Origin: Pycnopodia helianthoides
Taxonomy: Eukaryota; Echinodermata; Asteroidea; Forcipulatida; Asteriidae
Assembly: GCA_032158295.1 (NCBI GenBank)
Contig: CM063243.1
Coordinates: 248,001-312,000, forward strand
Length of the DNA stretch: 64,000 nt
Direction: 5' to 3'
In this document: piece by piece, positions 1-12,900 of the stretch
Layout: every line of letters starts with the position of its first letter
Position numbering within the stretch: position 1 is the stretch's first letter
Program-made: the position numbers and the translations under genes
Notes under the pieces: generated by a model
The model's database searches: none
Seen by the model: only the letters and a program-made list of their open reading frames with translations
What the model was told of the DNA's origin: nothing

Positions 1-114
1 ATATAGCACTTTATCTACGATGTCTCAAAGACTTTTGTGTTTAAGATAGCAAGCACTTGTTATTTAGACAGCATGCTAAGTTTTGGGAGCATTTTGAGTT
101 ATGAGATCCATGTA

Positions 115-405
115 TATAGCACTTTGCAAAGGTTAACCAGGAAATGCGAACAAACTGCAGCCACTGCCAGAAACACCGGGCGAACCCCCTTCTCTTAGCG
201 ATAAGTGTAACTGGGTACTTTTATCTACATCACACAACACACGGTACCTACTACGGCTTTACATCCCATCCGAAGGAAGAAGCAATAATGGTTAAGTGCC
301 TCGCTTAAGGACTGAAGTGTAAAGACCGGGACTCGAACCCACACTCTACTGATCAGAAACACCAGAGCTTGTGTTCGTGCACTAAATCCGCTCGGCCAAA
401 ACACA
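115..405 (-). repeat. tRNA-derived SINE, family A (class II tRNA head)
   Basis: The 5' head on the minus strand (about 404-322) has tRNA A-box (GCCGAGCGG) and B-box (GGTTCGAGTCC) signals with a long variable arm, as in Leu or Ser tRNAs. It is followed by a body shared with copies at 13.6, 29.2 and 30.7 kb. This copy is diverged. Confidence 0.75.
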
Positions 406-469
406 CCAATTTATCAATGGCTCTTAAGGACTCTGCTAAATTCAATTCCAAACATGTTTCACTAAATGA

Positions 470-530
470 TGCAAGATTTGACCTTAAATCACATAATACG
501 AATCTGACCGAAGTTAAAGCTTCCATTGCC
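470..530 (-). CDS. SPTBN5: Tentative next spectrin exon or exon remnant
   Basis: QQRYSEAMEALTS on the minus strand resembles the start of helix C, expected after YPGG of the preceding exon. However, the only nearby acceptor (CAACAG before Arg-Tyr-Ser) gives phase 0 against an incoming phase 1, and about seven expected residues are missing. It may be a broken or misassembled exon. Both boundaries are uncertain. Confidence 0.35.
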
Positions 531-672
531 TCACTGTATCTCTGTTGCATCACAGTAGTTAATTTTTTTTAAGTCAAATATATAATAAGAAATAAATAAT
601 AATAATAACCACTGCGTAACAGCTTGCAGTTTTTGCTTTAGCTGCTGGGTACCGTTTTTAAATTTATACTTA

Positions 673-806
673 GGCTGTATCGAATTGGCGGCTATAGCTA
701 TGGCTACACTGTTGCTAAGGGTGTTACTAAGGATGCCCTATACTTCAACGCATGATACGGGGACGATCCAGCGTAGCTGTAGCCGCTAATTGGAACATGG
801 CTTTAC
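673..806. mobile_element. Small MITE abutting a spectrin donor (copy 1)
   Basis: A segment with inverted ends (GAATTGGCGGCTA... / ...TAGCCGCTAATT) and core GTTGCTAAGG / CTTCAACGCATG, shared with 6705-6831 and 37100-37205. It starts at the donor of coding exon 37. Confidence 0.7.
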
Positions 807-969
807 CTCCTGGGTATTCTTCCTGGAGACTTGTAGCTTCATTGACTAAACTCTGCAGTTGACCTTCCATTGCTAATAGATCATTCTCAAATATCTCATG
901 TTTACGGATCAGTGACTGAACTGAGTTGATATCTTTACCCAAATCCTCAGGCATTGCATTGTACTTTTC
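807..969 (-). CDS. SPTBN5: Beta-heavy spectrin coding exon 37
   Basis: 163 bases: [40 protein letters not shown] and LQEEYPG. Acceptor AG 971-970, donor GTAAAG, phase 1. The donor is followed directly by a small MITE. Confidence 0.93.
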
Positions 970-3900
970 CTGTTGATGGAACAACATTACAAAAACAAAT
1001 TATCAAGTAATAAATCACACAGGACACTGACTGAGTAAATCTTTAATAATTTTGGGTTAAACAAAAAAGAATTTACAAGAGCAAGATATGAACCTATGAC
1101 CTCCCGATTAACGTAGGTTCAAATCCCGCTCTCGTAAACTTTTCTTTGTTCAACCCAAAATTTATTAAAGTTTATCCAGTCAGTTTCCTGTGTACTTTAT
1201 TACTTGATAATTAAAAGAAAAAGTCGCATCCCCTAAAAGTGACCCCTCCCCTGCTATTTCCCAGGTTGCATCATAAATTTGGGTGTGATTTCTGGTTTCA
1301 TGGCAGTTTCAGGTTGTGTGGCTTGTGACAGGCACCCCAAACAAAGGTATTGACAAAATAGGTGGACTGCCATCATTAGGGCTAGATAGCTCAGTTGTTA
1401 GAGCGCCGGCACATTAATCCAGAGGTTGCAGGTTCAAGTCCTGCTCTAGTCAAATTATAACAAATATTTTGAAAGATGTTTTCCAATTAGGAAATTGAGC
1501 ATATCAAGACATATACCTGTATCCTAGACATGGAATCCTCAATATCGCTGTTAAACTTGTGAATCTTTCCAGCTGCTCCCAACTTCTGATTTCTGACTGA
1601 AATCTGTGTTTTGAAGCATCTCCAGAGCTTGTCTGAAATAAAAACAGCAAGGTCAAAGGTTAGGTCAACTGTAAAAGTATAACTCATTCTTCAACAGTCA
1701 ATGAAAAGAAAACTTAAGTTGACAACATTTCATTATTTCCTCTGATAAAAATTACCAATTTAATTTTGAGACATTATAAAGAGGCGGCTAAAAAGTTAGT
1801 CCACAATGAACAGATCTTTACACACACAAATTAGACAAAATAATACTTGTTCAAATTATCTAACTTCTCATCCAGACATACATTGTAAGCATATTATATT
1901 TTATACACCACACACAGATCCCTGTTACTTGATTGGTGGAACACGCATCACATGTCATCCATTAGTTTGCCACATTTTCCAAATGAAAAGAATCTATGTG
2001 CGTGTTATACAAAACAAACAATGAATGCATTTAATTTGCGCATTGTCACAGCATATAATCACTCAGAGAAATCTGGACTGTTCCATTTCAGTTGGCTTCA
2101 CCTCATGAAATGGAACAGTCAAGACCTCACCAATATTTGCATAATATATATGACAATTCATAGTATTTTTAATTTGGTTTACATCAACTTTCGTCCCACT
2201 CAACTGATTATATTCTTTAGGGACCATGGATAAACTAAGAACGCGGCCGCCCGCGTGCAGACTCGTTCCAGAACGCGGTCGTTCCAAAATTGTCATGTGG
2301 CCGTCCCAAGATGGATTAAGCACTCCAGTGATTTGTAGGTTCCCTCATTATCAAACTCTATTGTTGGTGCCTTTTGTTGTTCAGATTACGTGGACAAGGC
2401 AGCTCATAAGTAGCCTACAAAGGAGTGAAGGATTAGTAGACTTTAATTGTAGTGGGAAAAAAACCTAGGGTTTATCTACCTAGTAAGCCGATTATAACTG
2501 CACAATGGCATTTGATCAACACCATTGTTCCTTTGTTATACAGTGAGTCTCCATCAAGACCAGCGGTTGCAGGAGAACGCGTTCCACTGGGTTGGTTTTC
2601 TTTTGTTGGAGTTGTCACGCGATGGAACGCGGTGGGACGCGGCCGTTCCCGTGACATAAGTTATCCATGCCCTTAGATAAGATACGGAGCAGAATTACTA
2701 ATAAGATGCAGAACTCCATCAATATTATTCCAATTGAAAAGTTTCCTTACTTGAGACTGTCTTGCTTCTCTTGAACAATATGAGCTAAAGGATGATCATC
2801 TTGAATTAATCGTTGAGCTTGTTCCTCACATCGGTTGAACTTATCCATCCCTCCATCAACTCGGCGACGAAACTCATCGTACTTATTCTTCAGTCTCTGT
2901 AAGGAGCCAACGGAAAAAAGAAGACAGTTATACGTATGTCATTTTTTTATTGTTTAGAAATAAAACAAATCACTGAGGTACGAGTAGGAAAGGTTTTGAC
3001 TTACCTCTTGATGTTCATAGTCTTCACCAAAGTCTTCAGAGCTTGCTATCTGGTACTGAGCTTCAATCCATTCTCCTATATCATCACTTTCTCTAACATA
3101 CTCATGAAGTAGTTTGGTCCTCTCTAACTCCTTACTTCTTTCTACTACATCATTCTCAAGACGTTTCAAATGTTTCTGCAGCATCTCCTGTGGTATGAAC
3201 AGTTCAAACAAGGTGTGAGCAAGATTTACCCTACTGCTATTTAGTGTATTGTGAAGCCTGCTGTTTCGTTTACTCTCACTTCACTGATCATGCATGGTTG
3301 TGTACACTTTGATCCAAGCAATAAACTGTATAGACGATGTGACCTGTGACATCACAAGTTTACAAAAGAGCCACAGACCCTGAACTTCCTGCAGGCACGA
3401 TTTGTACACAGCTCAATGGAAGAAGGCATAAAATCTTATATTTTATGGAGATTGCACTGTCTAATTCTTATCAACTTTTGATATGATGAAAGGGGGCACA
3501 TCTAAAAACTTGTCCAGCTTTTACTTTCATAACTCTTGGTTTTATGTGGAAGTTATGACACAAAATGTCAACTTTCCCATAGGACCAGTGTAGTATCTTG
3601 CCTGCCAGAATACTCAAAGAATGTACAAGGTCACACTTATTGTAAACAACGTTCACATGGTCTATACAAAGCTAAGGGCAAGTGTGAGGAATGGACTTTT
3701 GAATAGTTTTAAACGTTAATCAGTAAGGGTTAACCTGGGTACATCATGTGGCAAACTTGTAAGTATTTATTGGTACACCAAATTACATGGTCCAAATTTG
3801 AGAGCTGCTTAAAGGTATTATACAGGATTGGTAGAGCTGACTAAACAGTCGCAAACAAAGTTCATGTTTTGTGTGATTAACCATAAACATGAAATAACAA

Positions 3901-6900
3901 ACCTGTGAAATTTGAGCTCAATTGGTCATCGAGGTCACGAGAAAATAGTGAAAAGAGACCTTATGTGTTTTCTGTTTTTCAAACATCGAGTTTATTATCG
4001 CGTGCGATAAAAACTATTGTTTTATTCATTTCTCAGAAACGATAGCATTTAGGCAGAAATATTTGAAGGAACCCTTTCTACCATTACTTACTTTAAATCA
4101 TGTAAGTTGTGTGTGAATCTGTGAACATTTGTGTTTTTCGATCTTACCAATAGTGTACAGGGCCTATAAGCACAAGGATTTTATAAGCACCAAAAGGGTT
4201 ACCGGCCAAAATACCATGTTATGTGCACAGTTTGTGACTGGTTCCCTGCTTATTTTTGCTCCCTAAACTATGTCTTTGCCCCTGCTTGACCCCCCCCCTT
4301 CTCCCCCAATTGAAAGATTGTAGTTACGCCACTGGCCATTGGATATCCCAGCTTAAAGGAACATTACACAATTGGTAAGAAAAAAACTTGTAAAATTTAC
4401 TTTTTGATCACAGATTTACATAAAACTTACACGATCTAATGATGATGATAGTAGAAAACATCCCTTGAAATGTTTCTGTCTGAAATGCCATATTTGATGA
4501 GAAATGAATAAACTAACTTTCTGATTGGAGTTTATCGCTCAGTCAGCGTTTTATTCATTTGTTGAATCTATATGATTTCATGCAAATGTGTGATCGGTTT
4601 TTCACTATTTTCTCGTGACCCAGATGGCCGATCGATCTCAAACTTCTACAGGTTTGTCAGTTTATGTATTGGTGGATTACATAAAGTGCTTACACTGCCA
4701 GCAACTGTTTTGTTAGCAAAAACCAATTCTGTAATGTTCCTTTAAGAGGAATCTTAGCGCTTTATGAAAACCACCCCTGGTCTTTGTCTTGTCATCATTG
4801 ATTATTTCCCTAAATGCTTAGGCATCTTTATTCTATATAACCATGTCATATCGCAAACTAATAATCTCCATTTAAATTGATTTCAGGTTTGAAGGTAATA
4901 AAAGGAGTGAAGAAACGGCATGATTGAATAAGCCAACCTGTCTAGTAGTTAACTCCTCAGCTTGACTGTTGTTCTTCTTTATCATTGCATCTGCTTTGTT
5001 GCCCAAGTCAGTCACAACACTTTGGTAGTTCTCTACATCCAATTTCAGCGCCTAAAAACGTTACAATAATTAGTGTATGACATATTGATTTCAAAAATGG
5101 TTTGTTGATGTATTCTGTGTTGACCCAACAGCCTGGTCCAGTAGTTTGTGTTTCGACCATCATAATGTCATATCATCGAGGGTAATAATATAATACTCAA
5201 GTATAAAATGAATGGATATGGACGGTCATCAACTCAACCTGCTCTGCATTGTTCTAAAACATGAATTAATGTTATTTATTATGAGTTGTGTTAAAATAAA
5301 AAACACCCTACATCATAATCATTACAAAAGAGCTAAAGGATTCCAAATGCCTCTAGCTGCCGGGCAATCTCGGTGGTCTAGTGGTAAGACATCTGCTCTC
5401 GAATGGCAAAGGTCGTGGGTTAGAATCCTACCCAAGTAAATTGCCTTTGAATTCTTTACACAAGACTTTACTGAGTGTACAGTGCTTAACATACTTGGTG
5501 CTAGGGTAAACACAAATATTAATACTTATCCTCAAAGCAAATTTAGCGTTGATTAAAAAACATCAGTCCTAACAGTTTGTTATTAGCCGATTTGTAGATC
5601 CTATGAGATACAGAATATTCCAACCTCCATCCATAACCGTTCAGACCCTTACATCTCAATTTCTAATCCTAAAAGCATCACCCATAACACATTACATGTA
5701 CAATTACAAAGAGTGACATCAACAATAAATCCTTTCTTGTAGAACAAAAGGAAAATATGGATAACAATTTGAAAGGTCAAACACACCTTATTTCTGTAAG
5801 TAGTTTGTCTGTTGCATCATGACTGTTGCCATAGTCCGTGTCTCTTGCTAAGCTCAGCTTGTCACTAATCCAACTCTCTACTTCATTAGCTTCAGCAAAA
5901 TACTTCAAGATAAAAACACCATTCGAAAGAATCAACAATCTAATGCTTTTTCTACATTTGATAATGGACAGTTGACTAAAAGGTCCCCCCATTGGGGCTC
6001 AAGCAGGGTATAATGCACAGTTGACTAAAGTCCCCATTGGGGATCAAGCAGGGTATAGTGCACAGTGGACTAAAGTCCCCATTGGGGCTCAAGCAGGGTA
6101 TAGTCCACAGTGGACTAAAGTCCCCATTGGGGCTCAAGCAGGGTATAGTGCACAGTGGACTAAAGTCCCCATTGGGGCTCAAGCAGGGTATAGTGCACAG
6201 TTGACTAAAGTCCCCATTGGGGCTCAAGCAGGGTATAGTGCACAGTTGACTAAAGTCCCCATTGGGGATCAAGCAGGGTATAGTCCACAGTGGACTAAAG
6301 TCCCCATTGGGGCTCAAGCGGGGTATAGTGCACAGTCGACTAAAGTCCCCATTGGGCTGAAAGAGTTCAACTTCAACTACACACCTGTTGTGCTTCAAAT
6401 GCTGTATTTAATCTCCCTTCTCTCTCATCAACAGCAGCTAATAATTGAGTCCATGTCAGAGTTAGCTCTTGGCAATTCTCTCTGATAGTAGTAGCTGCGA
6501 AATGACTGCCATCAATCAAAGCTTCTCCAGATTCAATCACTTTATCTATCATAGGCTGATGACCAGTAAGCTCTACTCGCAGTTTCTAAACAAAAGTCAA
6601 ACAGTTTGGTTAAAGAAAACTTTCAATCCTACATCAAAGTTACTAGCGAGTGATGACAGTGAATGATAAAGTCACTTTGTTACAACATGTAAGAGAGTTA
6701 GGCTCTATCTGAATTGGCGGATTTTGCTACGGCTAAAACTGTTGCTAAGGACATTTTATACTTCAATGCATGATGACGCAGCGATGCAGCCATAGCCGTA
6801 TCCATAGCCGCCATTTCCGCCATGGCCTCACCTTGTGTTTCTGAAGATGGCTCTGGCAGGCAGTAAATGTCTTTCCGTAATCAGTGGAACTAGCAGATGG

Positions 6901-9900
6901 AAAATGTTCTTTCATCCATTGCATTTCATTATTGACATCATGGAGAAAGACTTGTAGTTTGAGGGAATCTCCTAAGATTGCACGTCGCTTCTCAGATGGT
7001 TCCCTAAGTTTGGCAAATCTGTTAATAAAAGACAAAGGTTTGACAATAGTCAACAGAGTTTTACAAAAAACCCACCCTGATAAAATACATTTTTGTCATC
7101 CAAAATGTGTAAACCTAAATTATTTATGTGCCCCTTAAAGGAACATTACAGAATTGGTTTTTAATATCAAAACAGTTGCTGGTAGTGTAAGCACTTTATG
7201 TAATCCACCATATACATAAACTGACAAACCTGTAGAGGTTTGAGATCGATCGGCCATCTGGGTCACGAGAAAATAGTGAAAAACCGATTACACATTAGCA
7301 TGAAATCATATAGATTCAACAAATGAATAAAACGCTCACTGAGCGATAAACTCCAATCAGAAAATTAGTTTATTCATTTCTCATCAAATATGGCATTTCA
7401 GACAGAAATATTTCTAGGGATGTTTTCTACTATCATCATCCTTAGACCGTGTAAGTTTTATGGGAATCTGTGACCAAAAAGTATATTTTACAAGTTTTTT
7501 TCTTACCAATTCTGTAATGTTCCTTTAAAGAACAATATTACAAAGGAATGATTGAGTTACAATAAAGCTGACACCCAAATATTGTTTTGTCTTAGAGTAT
7601 GAAAATGACACTTTTTCAGTTGCGCATTACAAATAATCCAGCGTATCATTTGATAGTTCAAGTTGCATTTAATAACCGGGCAGTTCCATTTGATCAATGT
7701 ATGAGTTACCTTTCAGTTATAGCTGCAGTTTCTATGGCGATTCTCTCTGCATCAAAGTGACCTTCTTCCGTGAGACTGTGAGCCTGTTCTACAATCTGAG
7801 TAATCTTGTCTGCTTGTACTGCCATATCACTCTCCAGTAACTAAACAAATCATAATCAAATCAAATCATCATCAACATAATCAGATTAACAGTCACCAAG
7901 TGATGGGCCGAGGTGAACAGCTTTCCATTACACACAATCAATTTATTCGAGATCTGAAAAATGTAGAGAAGAGAGTGGAGTCCAATTAGTGTTGCTTCTC
8001 TAGCATTTAGAAAGTGAATGTGAAGATGGGGGCTTGTGAGGGCGCCAGTGGAAACAGGTTTATTTTGCATAATAAAAGGCAATCGGCGGAAGGATATCAA
8101 TGCAGCGAGTAATGAAAGAAAATAGTGCATTTAACCCTCCTACTCTCAGTGACTCTTGGCAACATTTTCCAGTGAGTTGACCAACCATTTGAAACCATTC
8201 GACTGCCAAGGTTGTGTACGGTGGCACAATTGTGCACAGAACTAACTGTGTACTGTGTACATGCATTCCCTCATGGTATCATATTGCAGGCTGGCATAGT
8301 TTATCTATCATTCAAAACCACTTGAATGGTATTGAATGATCAGACAGCAAAAGGGTTAAAGGAACCATTAGTAAGCTCTGTAAGAGATATCTTATAACTG
8401 TCACATAAACCTGTTTTAATATTAGTCAATCTGTTTACCTGTTGTTTCTTATTCAGTCCTTTCACACTGCGTAGATCCTGTCCAACATCTTGTGATGATA
8501 AGGCCACTTCCATTTCATTGATGCAACTCGCTGCATCTTCTAAGCCTCGGTTTAACATCTGTTGTTGAGTTGCTTGACGCAGCTTAATCCCTTTGTCTGA
8601 TGACCGATTATTGAGGTCATACCAATGATCATTCAGAGTGGATAAAGTCTTTTTGACGGCCGAGGATTTGAAGTTGCCCTTCTTGATCAGTTCTTGACCG
8701 TTCTAAAGAAACGACATCAAAACATGAATTAAGTATCGCTTTGGACAATCTGACCTTCTACAATAGAGCCCTCGCATTGGCCGCCATCTTTAAGGAAACG
8801 TGCACGCGTAAAAGGCTATCATTGGCTGAAAGATGTGTGCAGCATGTGCACGTTTCCATTGTTTTTCATCAAAGATGGTGGTCAATGACGTCATGTGCAA
8901 TCCATCTATACAGATGGATCTGGAGGTCGCAGGGGGGCTTCGCTCCTCTTCCGATGTCACCCAACTGATTGTTCCGCACTCAAAAAGGAAGGCTGGGGAC
9001 AGTTTATTCTTTGCTATTGCCCATAAAATTTTGGAACAAGCTGCCCGTGTGCTATCAGGGAAGTGGCATCTATTGCGACCTTCAAGTACAAGCTGCAGTG
9101 TGCTATCAGGGAAGTGGCATCTACTGCCACCTTCAAGTACAAGCTGCAGTGTGCTATCAGGGAAGTGGCATCTACTGCCACCTTCAAGTACAAGCTGCAT
9201 TGTGCTATCAGGGAAGTGGCATCCATTACCACCTACATGTACTTACTCAAAACTCACTTATTTCCCAGCTGTTTGTTTTAATGTAATTTCATCCTTTTCT
9301 GTTCTTCGTAGAGCGCCATATAAATGGTCCATATTATTTTTATATTTTTATTATTATTAAATGAACCAATGCAATAATTCTAAAAGCAAGTAGTGTTATA
9401 TATATATATATTTTGTAAGGCTTTTTGGGCATCAACCAAGAGGCCATACTAGTACAAACTGAACACATTGAGATGAATACACTCTGTATATACATGTACC
9501 TGATGAAGTTTATCCAAGCTGTCTTTATTAGCTTTAAGTTCAGCTTCAAAGGCTTCATGTTTCTTGACTTTCCCCTGTAGATTAGTCAACTCTCGATATG
9601 AATCATCACATGCTATCTCATGCTTCTCTGATATCCACACGGATAACTGAAATACAAACAAGTCAGTATTTTAATTATGTATATTTGTATGTCTGCAAAG
9701 TTAAAGCACATGTACAACATTGGTAATTGTTAAAGACCAGTATCTGCACTTTATGTGACCCAACATATACACAAAATAACAAACCTGTGAAAGTTTAACT
9801 TCAATCGGTCATCAAAGTCACAAGAAAATAGTGAAAACCCCATTATATGTTCCACTGTTTTCAAAAATCGGGTTTTGGACACGCGAGATAAAAAACTAGT

Positions 9901-12900
9901 TGTTTCACACATTTCCTAAAACTTTTTTGACCCATTTTGTGGACATTTTTTCACATTTCCTATAGCATTTCAAGCAAAACTATTTCAAGGGAAGTTTACC
10001 ACCATGACCATCTTGATAACCATGTAAGTTATGCGTAAATCTGTGAACAAATATATATTTTCATTCTGACTAATGTTGTGCACACCATGTAAAGGAAGTC
10101 AATGCTACAAATAATTCGTTAAAATTAATGCCTTTTGCCTATGGAGGTTTAAGGTATTTACATAGGTAAGCAATATTCATATTGACATATCGAGCAGGTA
10201 ATAGACCCCTTGCAAATGGCATCACAAGCCCATAACAGCGCCCTCACTGAGGTGTGCTGAGAGCTGTGCGCATGCACGTTTCAATTGTATGACCTCAGCA
10301 ATGGCATCCAATGCAAGGGGTCTGTTAGATTTTAGGAGTGGAAATTCAATTCAAAGGACAGTTTTAAACATTATTAATAAATACCTTGGAGAGTTTATGC
10401 ACTCTGATTGGTCAAAGAATGGTCACGTGGGGGTGTATTAACATGTGATATAAAGACCGGCTCAGTTAAATTGCGAATAAATGGCTCCTTAACAAGCACA
10501 TTGTTGTGTAAAATCCTATATACTATGTGCTTGTTGCACGGCATACTACTGGTATCAAAATATCAACTCATTTCTTTGTGCGTATTTATTTTTTTATTTT
10601 TTTGGGCAGGACAGATGGTGCCGCGTGCGGAAACATTCCACGCGTAGGCGTGAACGCGCAGACAATGTATCAATTTAGGGTAACTGGTACGTGCATGAAA
10701 CCTACATAATGCAAAGTCATGGTCTGGTTCTTGAAAATATGTATAAACAGTTAATTATGTGTAAGAGACTAGGTACCACACAAAAGTTGAACAGCCAAAG
10801 GATTGGCCCTTGAACATGAGTAGAACATTTCTAAAAATAACGGCGAAAGAAAACCACAAATTCTGACGATTTTTACAGTTTTTTCGTTATAGGGCATTTA
10901 TTAATGGGATTAACAGTGCGATGAGCCGGTCTTCACTGTTACCACGCAGTTAAGACCGGCTCGTCGCACTGTTAATCCCTAAGTGCAACCAGATACAACA
11001 TAAGTCATTTCAAGTTTGAAAGGATAAAACATTGAGATTCCCAAATCAACACTTACCTCATCTGCATCTTGACGGAATTCCAGGAAGTCTTTGGACTGAA
11101 TCAACTTGTGTTTACGGAGAGCACTGTTATCCTTCACCTTGAGTCTACGAGTGACTACTTCCTCACATCGATCAGAAATACTAAGGAGCAGGAAAAATAA
11201 AAGCCTTCAATATTAAGATGGAATCAAAAATATTGTGTAAAGACATCAGTGGCCAAACTAAACAATTATCATCAGCGTAGACAAATGTACACCCTGTGTT
11301 TCGCACACAATTGAGGGGACATACGATTGTTGTTCTATTATTCCCTTTTATCAAATAATAAACCACAAGGGAAACTGACTTGGTATATTTTTTAAATGAT
11401 TTCGGGTTGAACAAAGAAAAATTGACTAGAGCGGGATTTGAACCAACGACCTCCGGTTTAACGTGCCGGCGCTCTACCAACTGAGCTATCTAGCCCTATG
11501 TTGGCGGTCTCCCTATTTTGTCAATATCTTTGTTCGGGGGTGCCTGTCAGAAGCCATTCAACCGCAAACTGCCGTGTAGCCAGGGATCACACCCAGGTAA
11601 CGATACAACCTGGGAAGCGGCAGACAGGGGATCACCTTAAGGGGATGCGACTTTTTATATCAGATATCAAATAATAAACCACAAGGGAAACTGACTTGGT
11701 ATATTTTTAAAATGATTTCGGGTTGAACAAAGAAAAATTGACTAGAGCGGGATTTGAACCAACGACCTCCGGTTTAACGTGCCGGCGCTCTACCAACTGA
11801 GCTTCTGAATGGCTTCTGACAGGCACCCCCGAACAAAGATATTGACAAAATAGGGAGACCGCCAACATAGGGCTAGATAGCTCAGTTGGTAGAGCGCCGG
11901 CACGTTAAACCGGAGGTCGTTGGTTCAAATCCCGTATTAGTCAATTTTTCTTTGTTCAACCCGAAATCATTATTCCCTTTTCTGAAGAATTCAACCGTGG
12001 GGACTAAGTTAAACAAAGAAAAACGTTGTGGTGACTTTTGTTCTATTGTGTGAAAATCCCCACAACAGTGTGTGTGCCTAACCACTGTGTCTTATATTTC
12101 AGTATCAACAGCAAACACCCAATAAATATTCAGTTTAATACAAGACATGAGGAAAAACAATGTAACAACGTACACGAATTTGGGTTGAAAAAAAAAATAA
12201 TGGAGTGGGATGTGCACCTGCAACCTCCAGATTAACGTGCCGGCGTACTACCAACTGAGCCATCTAGCCCCAATGTTGACAGTCTCCCTATTTTGTCAAT
12301 AACTTTCTTCGGGGTGCCAGTCAGAAGCCATTTAACCTGTAACTGCAGTATAGCCAGGGATCACACCTAAGTTTACGATACAAACTGGGAAGCGGCAGCC
12401 AAGGGATCACCTTAAGGGGATGGGACTTTTTATTTCAAATATCAGGTAATAAACCACAAGGGAAATTGACTGGGTAAATTTTAATCAATTAACATGTCAG
12501 AAAGCAGTTCAACTCACGTTTTCTTTGCATAATGATTGTTATACAGAAGCTTAGCACTGATTTCATTTAAGCCTTGTAGCCGTTCATCTTGTACAGCAAG
12601 AGTATTTTCAAAATCGTCTTGTCTCTTGATCAAACCATATACAATCTGCAATGTACCCTGTGAATTACAAGAAGTCATGTATCAATTATAGGGGATCCCA
12701 AAACACTGTATGTATCAGAGGCTTCTGGGCTAGATAAACAACAAATATGGAGGGAAACTAGACTTAAATTTTTGTTGAAACAAAAACATGGTGTTCGGTA
12801 AATATGTCCAATAAATTAGCAATGAAAGCTGGTGATAAGTAAAGAGACAATTTTGTAAACATGTCTTTGTACTAAACGTTAAGTTAGTTGTGGTTCTTGA

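Noticed and set aside
1379..1455. Functional tRNA gene
   Set aside because: A and B boxes are present but the anticodon loop lacks U33 and pairing; the sequence is repeated with a shared non-tRNA body.
6021..6485. 154-codon ORF on the plus strand
   Set aside because: It is the 45-bp minisatellite read through, plus antisense of spectrin coding exon 31.
8969..9286. Cysteine-rich repeat protein ([17 protein letters not shown])
   Set aside because: An out-of-frame reading of the 51-bp repeat; the meaningful frame is the reverse transcriptase tail.
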